DNA of 7,934 bases from Firm-04 sp045628085 (GTDB taxonomy: Bacteria; Bacillota; Clostridia; Oscillospirales; Ruminococcaceae), in NCBI GenBank assembly GCA_045628085.1, contig JAZQOZ010000218.1:1-7934 (forward strand). Direction: 5' to 3'. The position numbers were made by a program, and so were the translations under genes. Numbering within the stretch: position 1 is the first letter of the stretch; the number at the start of each line of letters is the position of its first letter. This document shows, piece after piece, positions 1-6,084 of this stretch. The notes under the pieces are model-generated. The model was not told where the DNA came from. It ran no database searches and worked only from the letters and a program-made list of their open reading frames with translations.

Positions 1-254
1 TCACCGGTTTCCGGATCAGTCACTTCTTTGTCATGATAATCCGTTACGTATTGCATATACACCTGATATGATGCATCCGAACCGCTGAAATTGAGCATCC
101 CCTTATCATCCAGCGGTATCATATCCTGAAATGCGGTTTCAGTTTCAGATCCGACCAGTGTCCAGATTTGCGCAGATGCCGGTTGAACAGGTATCGCAGC
201 GCAAATCATACCTGCGGCTGCAAGCATTGCCGCAATTCTCATCGTCTTTTTCAT
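1..254 (-). CDS. Secreted protein of unknown function (N-terminal part, cut by window start)
   Basis: An open frame starts with ATG at 254-252 and stays open to the window edge, giving the first 84 residues. The start is supported by the Shine-Dalgarno AAAGGTGGG seven bases or so upstream, which overlaps the stop codon region of the preceding gene. The N-terminus (MKKTMRIAAMLAAAG...) is a classical Sec signal peptide: two Lys plus Arg, a hydrophobic Ala-rich core, and a likely cleavage site around ASA at residues 26-28. The visible mature part is polar with no recognised domain. It lies 15 bp after the anti-sigma-like gene with no terminator between, so it is probably the third gene of the sigma operon. 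A secreted structural or binding protein is a guess; the C-terminus, where a dockerin could sit, is outside the window. Confidence 0.75.
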   Translation of the reverse strand, partial: MKKTMRIAAMLAAAGMICAAIPVQPASAQIWTLVGSETETAFQDMIPLDDKGMLNFSGSDASYQVYMQYVTDYHDKEVTDPETG

Positions 255-269
255 GATAATCCCACCTTT

Positions 270-1190
270 CTAGTGATCAAGTTCAAAACTCAGGCTGTCT
301 GTCAAAAGTGCCTGATATTCGGATTCATCTGTCAGGGCAACATATTCTACGGTACAATTTTCCGGTTCAACTTTCAGATTTTCTGGCAGCGGGATTGCAT
401 ACCGTACCGTATACTCAGATATTTCATTTGTTTTCAGGTAGGAAACGGTTAGATTCAGACCGTTTTGTGTGTAACGGCAGCCTGTGACAGCGGTGTCTTT
501 GTATCCTGTTATAATGGTAATGTCGAGAAGCGGCTCTTGTGTCAGATCAAAATCCTGCGGAATCGAAAATTCCTCACGCAGACGATCATATTGACTGGGA
601 ATTTCAAAGAACGGGTCAGGCTGCTCAAATGGAAAGCTCCGAAATAAACAGCTAAAATTCGGTTCTTCATCTATTATTAGTTCTGAAGGTGAACTGACAG
701 AACCTTTCCAAAGCGGTACTGTCATTGTTTCCGGCTGCTGCTGCACAGTTTCGGTTATAGCGGTCGAAATCATTGTTGGCTCAGTCTGCGGTTGTAATTC
801 GGATACTGAATCCGTCTGTGTTTCGACCGGATCTGTGAATGCATCTGTCACAGTCTCAGTGACAGTCTGACTGACAGTTGCTGCTGTTGTCTGATGTGTC
901 GCATCCTGTCTGACCGCAGTTGTATACGTTGCATACACAGTCATAGTAGTCGTTTCAGCGGCAGTCTGTGCAGTTGTTTCCGTTGTGACGATCGCAGCAG
1001 GCGGCTCTGTGATCTCCGGTGTCTGAATCCGCAGTTTCGGGTAAATCGCAGCCGAAATCAGTAAGACGATGCAGGCAGCAATCGCAGAAACCTGATACCA
1101 GTGGATAGATTTGCTGTGCGGATTTGCGGCAGATACGATATATTCATCCGAAATATCGCTCATCATTCCTAAAAATGATTTTGGATTCAC
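270..1190 (-). CDS. Single-pass membrane protein, probable anti-sigma factor with extracellular Thr-rich linker
   Basis: The protein has 306 residues. Residues 1-32 form a short cytoplasmic segment (SDISDEYIVSAAN) resembling the Ile-Asp-Asp-x-x-Ile-x-x-Ala start common to clostridial proteins encoded after ECF sigma genes. Residues 33-50 form one membrane helix. Residues 69-157 are a linker in which about a third of residues are Thr, with runs of Thr, Ala, Glu and Val. Residues 160-306 look like a folded extracellular domain that I do not recognise. It starts with GTG, overlapping the sigma gene stop as GTGA, and a strong AAAGGAGGG lies 7 bases upstream, so translation is probably coupled to the sigma factor. 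By order and topology it most likely holds the sigma factor inactive and senses something outside the cell. No zinc-finger anti-sigma motif (HxxxCxxC) is seen. The anti-sigma role is inferred from position and layout. Confidence 0.75.
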   Translation of the reverse strand: MNPKSFLGMMSDISDEYIVSAANPHSKSIHWYQVSAIAACIVLLISAAIYPKLRIQTPEITEPPAAIVTTETTAQTAAETTTMTVYATYTTAVRQDATHQTTAATVSQTVTETVTDAFTDPVETQTDSVSELQPQTEPTMISTAITETVQQQPETMTVPLWKGSVSSPSELIIDEEPNFSCLFRSFPFEQPDPFFEIPSQYDRLREEFSIPQDFDLTQEPLLDITIITGYKDTAVTGCRYTQNGLNLTVSYLKTNEISEYTVRYAIPLPENLKVEPENCTVEYVALTDESEYQALLTDSLSFELDH

Positions 1191-1744
1191 AGCAGTCCCT
1201 CCTTTGCCAGATACTTTTGCAGCCGTTGTCGTAAACGGGTAAGCGTTGTTCTGACATGGCTTTCTGTCATGTGGAACATTTTAGCAAGTGCTGCAATATC
1301 AGTAAGATACCAGTAACGCCGAACGAATAAATCTCGCTGCTTTATTGGTAATTCCTGTAAAAAACGATTGATTGCGCCGATTATTTCACGGCGTTCAATT
1401 TCATCGACCACATCACCTCTGTCCGGAATGATCTCTGCAAGCTCATCAATAGAACTTGCAGTGTTGGCTGCATTACGCTTTAATGTGTGGGCAGCGCAGT
1501 AACGGTTATATGCAGCATTACGAACTAAACGCAACAGATAAGCGCAATAGTTCTGTGGTTTCGTGGGCGGAATTGCATTCCATGCAGCAAGCATTGCATC
1601 ATTCAGACATTCTTCGGCATCTTCATCGCTGCCGGTAATATTTCGCGCAACAGACCGGCAGAGCGCTCCGTATTGCTTTTCGCTTTCGGATATCGCCTGC
1701 TCATCGCGCTGTTCAAATAATGCTATGATTGCCTGATCGATCAT
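1187..1744 (-). CDS. ECF-like RNA polymerase sigma factor (sigma-70 family)
   Basis: The protein has 185 residues from the ATG at 1744, a usual length for ECF sigma factors. The N-terminus IIALFEQRDEQAI is typical of clostridial members. Region 2 lies around residues 42-60 (DAEECLNDAMLAAWNAIPP), where it would contact core polymerase and the -10 element. An acidic linker follows at about 98-117. Region 4 lies around residues 146-179 (ALAKMFHMTESHVRTTLTRL), a helix-turn-helix for the -35 element. An in-frame GTG at 1753 would add three residues; I prefer ATG because GGTGG sits 5 bases before it, while the purine tract before GTG is too close. It heads an operon with the membrane protein that overlaps its stop codon, the usual arrangement of a sigma factor and its membrane-bound inhibitor. 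Targets cannot be read from the window. Confidence 0.9.
   Translation of the reverse strand: MIDQAIIALFEQRDEQAISESEKQYGALCRSVARNITGSDEDAEECLNDAMLAAWNAIPPTKPQNYCAYLLRLVRNAAYNRYCAAHTLKRNAANTASSIDELAEIIPDRGDVVDEIERREIIGAINRFLQELPIKQRDLFVRRYWYLTDIAALAKMFHMTESHVRTTLTRLRQRLQKYLAKEGLL
1197..1205 (-). promoter_or_regulatory. Strong ribosome binding site inside sigma gene, for the GTG-started anti-sigma gene
   Basis: The minus strand reads AAAGGAGGG at this position, inside the last codons of the sigma gene and 6 bases before the GTG start at 1190. It decides the GTG start over the internal ATG codons at residues 9 and 10. Together with the 4-bp GTGA overlap it points to coupled, near-stoichiometric translation of the two proteins. 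Confidence 0.8.
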
Positions 1745-1789
1745 GGCTGCCACCGCCCTTCGTGTTCGCCTTCATACATAAGAACAAGA

Positions 1790-1817
1790 TTTATAGAAAA
1801 ACGCTACACTTCGTAAA
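1790..1817 (-). promoter_or_regulatory. Putative sigma-A promoter of the sigma/anti-sigma operon
   Basis: On the minus strand, TTTACG (1817-1812) and TATAAA (1795-1790) are separated by 16 bp. They lie about 45 bp upstream of the sigma gene and just beyond the terminator of the dockerin operon. The -35 matches TTGACA at four of six positions. An extra promoter recognised by the sigma factor itself could exist but no second conserved pair is visible. Confidence 0.45.
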
Positions 1818-1924
1818 GAAAAATTTTTTGATCACTAGATTGATTCTTAAAGGCGATTGATTACATCATGAACCGGAATCAGCATAAGTGATATGTACTA
1901 TAATTATTGTGGCACATTCTAAGA

Positions 1925-1957
1925 TAAAAACGCCGCTGTCCAAGACATCGGCGTTTT
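1925..1957 (-). terminator. Rho-independent terminator of the dockerin operon
   Basis: ACGCCG and CGGCGT (1930-1935 and 1949-1954) form a stem that continues inward as TGTC/GACA after one mismatch, with a TTG loop. On the minus strand it is followed by a run of five T. It lies 16-48 bases after the stop codon of the second dockerin gene. The plus strand also has a T run, so it could work in both directions. Confidence 0.9.
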
Positions 1958-1972
1958 TTCATGAACGAAAGA

Positions 1973-2983
1973 CTATTTATAGAGCAATTTGCGCTTCATT
2001 AGAGTTAGATCAATCACATTCAGTTTTCCGTCTTGATTGAAATCTGCCATTTCCCAGTTGATCATCATTGTTTCCGGAACATTCATCAGCCATTTTTGCA
2101 GTGCGACAATATCAGCCATATTAAATACGCCGTCATGGTTTGCATCGCCTTTCACCGGATTGATATTATCATACGGAATCTGATTATATATTATGTATGA
2201 TTGGTCCGTGGTATCTAAAGGTCCGGTAATTGTCCCGAAATCAATTTGGGGCGGATACAGCGATTTTACTTCTTTTCCGGTTCCGTCATCATAAACTTTT
2301 GAACTGAAAAACATTGCTCTACCGACGATAGTGATTTTATCGCTGCCTTTTTCATCCAGCCAGTATGCACAGTCGCCAGGATCACCTCGCCAGATATAAT
2401 CCGGATATCCGTGTATCTCGTTAATTTTTGCGATCATTTCTTCAGGTGTTGAGGTGTTTTGCAGAATTTCATCGACTTGTTCCGCCGTAATGCGCGGGGC
2501 GTTTTCATCCAGAATACCGAGCAGTTCCAGTGTTCTGCGCTGAAAATCACCAAACGGTGACTGTGCTTGCAGTCTGTCTAATTCGGAACGGGTTTCCGCA
2601 GGGAGTGTTTCATCCGGTTGCACCTGAATCTTTACCGACTGATTATATGTACGCATTCCAATATCGGAACTGTCATCCGGAACCGAAACACACACTGCAA
2701 TGCTTTCTTCCCCGCAGCTGTATGCAGTCACAATCCCGTCATTCGAGACAAGCGTTTTGAAATGCGATGAATACAGATATACAGAAGCCTCATCTGCAAA
2801 TTCAGGATCAACTGTTATGGTCAGCTTGACCGTTTCTCCTTCAATCATTGTCAATTCCGAAGGTGAGACGGTGAAGATTTTTGGGGAGGGGGTATCGCTT
2901 TCCGCATATGTATAGAGTGGAACAGCGGATACCCATTGTATGGATAAAACTATTCCTATAAGGATAGAAATAAACTTTTTCAT
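1973..2983 (-). CDS. Secreted dockerin type I protein with Ig-like N-terminal region
   Basis: The protein has 336 residues. A signal peptide covers about residues 1-27 (MKKFISILIGIVLSI..., cleavage near TYA). Residues 35-123 are beta-rich, with the phrase SELTMIEGETVKLTITV typical of bacterial Ig-like (BIG2-type) domains. Residues about 150-245 are a module shared with the upstream paralogue (PRIT at 163-166, YPDY at 193-196, YWLDEKG at 207-213, LYP at 242-244). Residues 277-335 are a type I dockerin: two Ca-binding loops, GDANHDGVFNMADI (279-292) and ADFNQDGKLNVIDL (313-326), each followed by a helix. Dockerins bind cohesins on a scaffoldin, so the protein probably joins a cellulosome-like surface complex. 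No glycoside hydrolase or other enzyme domain is seen. The ATG at 2983 has AAGGAG nearby. It lies 53 bp after the paralogue and ends at a strong terminator. Confidence 0.88.
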   Translation of the reverse strand: MKKFISILIGIVLSIQWVSAVPLYTYAESDTPSPKIFTVSPSELTMIEGETVKLTITVDPEFADEASVYLYSSHFKTLVSNDGIVTAYSCGEESIAVCVSVPDDSSDIGMRTYNQSVKIQVQPDETLPAETRSELDRLQAQSPFGDFQRRTLELLGILDENAPRITAEQVDEILQNTSTPEEMIAKINEIHGYPDYIWRGDPGDCAYWLDEKGSDKITIVGRAMFFSSKVYDDGTGKEVKSLYPPQIDFGTITGPLDTTDQSYIIYNQIPYDNINPVKGDANHDGVFNMADIVALQKWLMNVPETMMINWEMADFNQDGKLNVIDLTLMKRKLLYK

Positions 2984-3036
2984 AGTAACTCCTTTTTTAA
3001 GACATCGACGATGCTGTTGTTTTATTTCGTTTAGAG

Positions 3037-4158
3037 TTATTCAGCAGTGTTCTGAATCAGTTGCCGTTTTAAGAGTGTGAAGTCGATTGCATTGAGCTTG
3101 CCGTCCTGATTGATATCTGCTGTTTTTTCGTTGATATCTTGCGTATCCTGTCTGCACAGCAGCCATTTCTGAAAATATACGGCATCAGTAGCATCCACCT
3201 TGCCGTCATTGTTTGTATCACCGCTTAAAATACCGGTAGGAACATCATTCATGAAGCAGTAGAGCCAATCCTTTAATGGCGGGTTCGGGTCTGCATTGAT
3301 GTGTTCATCTACCCGTGATGCAGGATAAAGATACCGTGCTTCTTCTAAAATACCGTTCTGATTCAGACGCTCATATACGATATCATGCGGTGACGTTCCG
3401 CTGCATGCGAGATCCACCCGAATTCGCTCTGTGCCTTTGTCATTAAGAAAATATACAACGGATGTAAATCCGCTTCCGCCCCAATAATCGGGATATGGCT
3501 GTGCATCGGTTAGCTTCCGGAAAATTTCTTCAAATGAATACGATTCTTCGATGATCTGATTAACCTCATCCAATGTGATCCGCGGCGTATCTGCATCCAA
3601 AAAGCCTTTCAAAACAGCTTTTTTACGCGGGATTCGTGCTGCTACGGCAGTTTCCTTTTCTTCCAGCGGAACGAGTGCGGCTTTTTGTGTTTCTGTCAGT
3701 TCTGTATTGTCAATGACCGTGACGGTTGTTGTGATTTTTCGGATGCCGTCATCGTCCGGTAACAGATTGACCTTTTCTGAATCAAGCTGCGCACGGATAT
3801 AAAGTGTCGCTGTGCCTGCATTCTGTGCAAAGAGATGTCCGTCAACAAAGACCAGCGCAATGTCATTATCTTCGGACTGAATTACCACATTGGGACAGAA
3901 GTAATTTGCATCCGCAACCGGGCAAATCTGGCGCACTTCTCCGGCTTTCATCGTGAATGCCGGCATATCAAGTGCCAACCCGTAGGTGTCATCGCTGACC
4001 GCTTCACCCGCATCGCTGATCATATCGAGTCCCGTGTATTCAGGCTGTATGATTTCTTCATTGGCAGATGCATGGAACGTGAAATTCATAGGAATCATCT
4101 GTAACATGAGAACAGACATTGCAATAGCATACAGCCTATTAGATTTTTTCGTGCTCAT
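3037..4158 (-). CDS. Secreted dockerin type I protein, paralogue of the next gene
   Basis: The protein has 373 residues. A signal peptide lies at about residues 1-32 (basic start, hydrophobic stretch 9-28, cleavage near ASA). Residues 60-150 are a beta-rich, Ig-like region with little recognisable sequence. Residues about 176-280 carry the module shared with the downstream gene: PRIT (192-195), YPDY (222-225), YFLNDKG (236-242), YLYP (276-279). Residues 312-368 form a type I dockerin with loops GDTNNDGKVDATDA (313-326) and ADINQDGKLNAIDF (347-360). It starts at ATG 4158 with AGAGGTGG upstream and is the first gene after the 4269-4297 promoter. The second gene has the same layout and the similarity extends to the DNA of the dockerin parts, so the pair arose by duplication. 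No catalytic domain is seen; a binding or structural role on a cohesin scaffold is likely. Confidence 0.88.
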   Translation of the reverse strand: MSTKKSNRLYAIAMSVLMLQMIPMNFTFHASANEEIIQPEYTGLDMISDAGEAVSDDTYGLALDMPAFTMKAGEVRQICPVADANYFCPNVVIQSEDNDIALVFVDGHLFAQNAGTATLYIRAQLDSEKVNLLPDDDGIRKITTTVTVIDNTELTETQKAALVPLEEKETAVAARIPRKKAVLKGFLDADTPRITLDEVNQIIEESYSFEEIFRKLTDAQPYPDYWGGSGFTSVVYFLNDKGTERIRVDLACSGTSPHDIVYERLNQNGILEEARYLYPASRVDEHINADPNPPLKDWLYCFMNDVPTGILSGDTNNDGKVDATDAVYFQKWLLCRQDTQDINEKTADINQDGKLNAIDFTLLKRQLIQNTAE

Positions 4159-4268
4159 AATCCACCTCTTTCATCATAACGACTTATAACAATTACATTA
4201 AGCTGTAGTAGTATAAGAGTACATTGGAATTATCCCCTTTCACAAAAATATATAAATACCCATAATAT

Positions 4269-4297
4269 ATTATATCATAAACACAGATTATTGTCAA
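4269..4297 (-). promoter_or_regulatory. Consensus extended -10 sigma-A promoter of the dockerin operon
   Basis: On the minus strand, TTGACA (4297-4292) and TATAAT (4274-4269) are both perfect, 17 bp apart, with TGA directly before the -10 (extended -10). Transcription should start near 4262, leaving an AT-rich untranslated leader of about 100 bases before the ATG at 4158. I see no known riboswitch in that leader. Confidence 0.85.
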
Positions 4298-4321
4298 GCG
4301 GCTTCGTACCATAAATTCCAT

Positions 4322-4411
4322 ACTTTTTATGAAGATGCTGTCGGAGAACCGTACACAAGACATCTTAATGGTGATATATATAAGTTGCGATTGATCAAAG
4401 CATCATCATAA
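4322..4411 (+). pseudogene. Remnant of a HigB/RelE-like toxin (Gp49-like family)
   Basis: The plus frame here reads FYEDAVGEPYTRHLNGDIYKLR and then stops after seven unrelated residues (TAA at 4409-4411). GEPYTxHLxGxIYxLR is the conserved core of phage-derived Gp49-like/HigB toxins, mRNA interferases that normally run to about 110 residues and continue with a second half carrying the arginine- and lysine-rich active region. Here that second half is absent and the upstream part is unrecognisable, although the frame stays open leftwards to about 4283. No antitoxin gene is beside it. The remnant is followed 8 bp later by a strong terminator on the same strand. The identification rests on one short motif from memory, so it is moderate. 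Confidence 0.5.
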
Positions 4412-4418
4412 AGCAAAC

Positions 4419-4455
4419 AGAGCTATCCAAGCGGATAGCTCTTGTTTTTCTTTTC
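4419..4455 (+). terminator. Rho-independent terminator downstream of the toxin remnant
   Basis: AGAGCTATCC and GGATAGCTCT form a perfect 10-bp stem with the loop AAGC (4419-4442), followed on the plus strand by TGTTTTTCTTTT. No intact plus-strand gene precedes it, so it probably belonged to the decayed toxin gene. It now also shields the downstream gene from upstream transcription. Confidence 0.85.
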
Positions 4456-4640
4456 AGATATAGAAAAACATCTGCCATCGAAATTCCGCGTAATAAGCGG
4501 AATGGTCGTACTAGAGCGGATCATGTGAAGCTTATGAATTTTGTTCGTGATGAATTGAACCACAATGAGAACTGGCGAGATGGTAATGGACGTCCGAGTA
4601 AAGCCACGTATTTGAGCTGCCCACAGAGAAGACGCCGAAG
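4456..4640 (+). other. Possible decayed coding remnant between the terminator and the 280-residue gene
   Basis: No convincing start or ribosome binding site is seen, but one plus frame stays open through this stretch and reads like real protein: a basic part (IPRNKRNGRTRADHVKLMNF) followed by NWRDGNGRPSKATYL. GRPSK after a tryptophan-containing segment recalls helix-turn-helix tails in plasmid and phage replication or recombination proteins, but the expected helix-turn-helix afterwards is missing and the frame breaks down into an Arg-rich run. It contains the inverted repeat ATTCCGC/GCGGAAT at about 4486-4502. I rate it as a mobile-element scar, with chance open frame as the alternative. No clear promoter for the next gene was found in it. 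Confidence 0.25.
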
Positions 4641-4660
4641 AAAAGGAGGAAGCCCCGCAA

Positions 4661-5503
4661 ATGACAAACGAATGGAAAGAATTCAAGGCATATACGGAAC
4701 CGGTATCCTATACGGCAACCGGCAAGCGGGACACCTCCTATCTCGGCAGAATGACCTTTGAGACGATTACTGAGTATGTTGGGGTGGCTCGCATCCTGAC
4801 GATCCTCGCGCGGGGATATCTATTCCATAACGCTGACGGCAGTCTGCGGGACGGTGATCCGTATGCCCGTGTTGAATATGCCCGGAATGCCCTTTGTGCT
4901 TGGTGCAGTGTGCCGGACAAAGAGAAAGAATCCGATCCCGCTGTGGATTTCGGCTTTCTTTCAAAAGATTTCCCTGAGCTTGTAAATGAAAACGGCGAAG
5001 GCTGGTACTGGCGGCACGTGAAGAACGTCATTCGCTTTGTACGGAAGCACCCGGAGCTTACAAGTGCAAACGCACAAAAAGCTTGCGATAAGATATCCCG
5101 CAGCTTTACCCGTGAGTGGCAAAAACAGGTACGGAAATATCAGGTGCCGATTTTTGCACTTAACACAAAAGGAGCGTGGACGCTGCGCTTTGATGATGTT
5201 CTCGCCGATGCTCTTGAAGCCGGACCGCTTCGGACGGAAGATTATCCTTTGCCGGATGATATCACCGAGCGTATGAAACAGACCGACCTGAACGATGTCC
5301 CTTTTGAGGTGGTATCCGATTTGATTTGCTTCTGCCTTGCAAACAGACGGGAAGATTCGGACTGGGTCGTGCTGCCCGTCGGCAACTTCGATGCCTATTA
5401 CGGGAACACATATTTCAGCCGCAAATGGCTCAGCCGGATTCCAAACACAATCATAGAACGTTCTCTGCAAAAAAGCGGAATATGCAGAGTGAGATTGATA
5501 TAG
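4661..5503 (+). CDS. Hypothetical protein, 280 residues
   Basis: I do not recognise a family. The frame begins at ATG 4661 with AAAGGAGG 12 bases upstream and ends at TAG 5503. The protein appears soluble: no signal peptide and no membrane segment. It is rich in Trp and other aromatics (EWKEF, AWCSV, GWYWRHV, EWQKQ, AWTLRF, DWVVLP, KWLSR). The middle (residues about 115-165) is basic and helical in look (RHVKNVIRFVRKHPEL), followed by an acidic stretch (EDYPLPDDITERMKQTDLNDVP, about 197-218). The C-terminal part has DWVVLPVGNFDAYYGNTYF. No catalytic motif, zinc site or nucleotide-binding loop is evident. Codon use and lack of frame breaks argue it is a real, functioning gene. It stands alone between the decayed junction and a long hairpin, so context gives no role. 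Confidence 0.8.
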   Translation: MTNEWKEFKAYTEPVSYTATGKRDTSYLGRMTFETITEYVGVARILTILARGYLFHNADGSLRDGDPYARVEYARNALCAWCSVPDKEKESDPAVDFGFLSKDFPELVNENGEGWYWRHVKNVIRFVRKHPELTSANAQKACDKISRSFTREWQKQVRKYQVPIFALNTKGAWTLRFDDVLADALEAGPLRTEDYPLPDDITERMKQTDLNDVPFEVVSDLICFCLANRREDSDWVVLPVGNFDAYYGNTYFSRKWLSRIPNTIIERSLQKSGICRVRLI

Positions 5504-5520
5504 CCCATAAAACGCAAATA

Positions 5521-5563
5521 GCCCCGCCCGGAGCCAAGACAAAATCTTGATTCCGAGCGGGGC
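5521..5563 (+). terminator. Long GC-rich hairpin after the 280-residue gene, possible terminator
   Basis: GCCCCGC/GCGGGGC (7 bp), CGGA/TCCG (4 bp) and CAAGA/TCTTG (5 bp) pair in register around the loop CAAAA, with one C-A bulge and a small internal loop. It begins 18 bases after the stop codon. The plus-strand tail AAGTTTGTAATAATG has only a weak T run, so termination may be inefficient; an RNA-stabilising 3' end or a mobile-element end are alternatives. The strand is assigned from the preceding gene. Confidence 0.55.
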
Positions 5564-5586
5564 AAGTTTGTAATAATGCACCTTTC

Positions 5587-5691
5587 TAATTTCCGTTCTG
5601 CATATTTAACTTCCGTTTTTGCTTGCCCGAGCGTTTATTTTCTGCCGTAATGAGCCTTCCAGCGGAACTTATCCTTGCAAACCGGAACTTA
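5587..5691. repeat. Four TAANTTCCG repeats in a symmetric two-plus-two inverted arrangement
   Basis: TAATTTCCG (5587-5595) and TAACTTCCG (5607-5615) lie on the plus strand 20 bp apart. Two copies of TAAGTTCCG lie on the minus strand at 5663-5671 and 5683-5691, also 20 bp apart. The two pairs are exactly symmetric about position 5639. The sequence between the pairs is not palindromic. A spacing of two helical turns suggests a protein-binding site array. No gene is seen in 5564-5776: the only open frames are short and lack start signals. Confidence 0.6.
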
Positions 5692-5776
5692 CTTTTCCAA
5701 TTCACCTTACGGTAGCTTGAGCCAATAGAAATATGAAAAATATTTCTTTACGAAATTCTGATATTTTCTACTTATG

Positions 5777-5805
5777 TTGAAATTTTGAGAAGGATGTGAT
5801 ATAAT
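5777..5805 (+). promoter_or_regulatory. Consensus extended -10 sigma-A promoter of the XRE-type regulator
   Basis: TTGAAA (5777-5782) and TATAAT (5800-5805) are 17 bp apart, with TGA directly before the -10. Transcription should start near 5812, about 63 bases before the ATG at 5875. It may also drive the export genes, as no terminator is evident after the regulator. Confidence 0.85.
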
Positions 5806-5874
5806 GTAAAATGCAATCGTATTAACAAGACTATTATGCCTTTTGAAAACAGTTTTATAAGGAGAATTCATCAA

Positions 5875-6084
5875 ATGGCAGTTACATACAAAAAGCTTTG
5901 GCATCTTTTGATCGACCGTAACTTGATGAAAAAGGACCTCGAAGAAATGGCCGGAATCACGCACTATCAGATGTACAAGCTTGCAAGAGATAAGGATGTT
6001 ACCACCGACGTGCTCGGCGCTGTCTGTAAAGCACTTGACGTCCGCGTGGAAGATATTATGGATTTTGTTCCTGATGAAGAGTAA
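5875..6084 (+). CDS. Small Cro/CI-type (XRE) helix-turn-helix regulator
   Basis: The protein has 69 residues and consists of little more than one DNA-binding domain. MAVTYKKLWHLLID is the usual start of the small HTH_26-type XRE proteins of Firmicutes. KKDLEEMAGITHYQMYKLARD (about residues 19-39) is the helix-turn-helix, and DVLGAVCKALDVRVEDIMDFVPDE (46-68) is the family's last helices. The start is placed at ATG 5875 because AAGGAG lies 10 bases before it and the family normally begins MAV/MAI; an in-frame ATG at 5836 has no such site. It lies 157 bp ahead of the peptide-export genes in the same direction, so it may regulate them, though this class is common and often unlinked to its neighbours. 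Confidence 0.9.
   Translation: MAVTYKKLWHLLIDRNLMKKDLEEMAGITHYQMYKLARDKDVTTDVLGAVCKALDVRVEDIMDFVPDEE

Noticed and set aside
269..1840. A 12-bp inverted repeat, TCTAGTGATCAA at 269-280 and TTGATCACTAGA at 1829-1840, bracketing the sigma and anti-sigma genes.
   Set aside because: A few 12-base matches are expected by chance in a window this size, the match does not extend further, and no transposase or target duplication is present.
1899..1904. TATAAT on the plus strand between the dockerin operon and the sigma gene.
   Set aside because: No good -35 element and no plus-strand gene follows; it would only give antisense RNA.
2984..3036. Possible terminator or promoter between the two dockerin genes (short palindrome around CATCGTCGATG).
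   Set aside because: The palindrome leaves no workable loop and has no T run, and no -35/-10 pair is visible, so the genes are treated as one operon.
4961..5581. A 206-codon open frame on the minus strand.
   Set aside because: It is antisense to the 280-residue gene, lacks a good ribosome binding site pattern and has no recognisable protein character; the plus-strand frame is better supported.
5589..5740. A minus-strand open frame of about 50 codons (basic, ending KRKLNMQNGN) over the repeat array.
   Set aside because: It has no ATG with a ribosome binding site near its beginning, and the repeats inside step by 20 bp, which shifts frame. It is better explained as non-coding repeat DNA.
5727..5747. 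Inverted repeat AGAAATAT-gaaaa-ATATTTCT upstream of the regulator promoter.
   Set aside because: It is pure AT-rich sequence, common by chance in such leaders, with no T run or second copy to support an operator or terminator.
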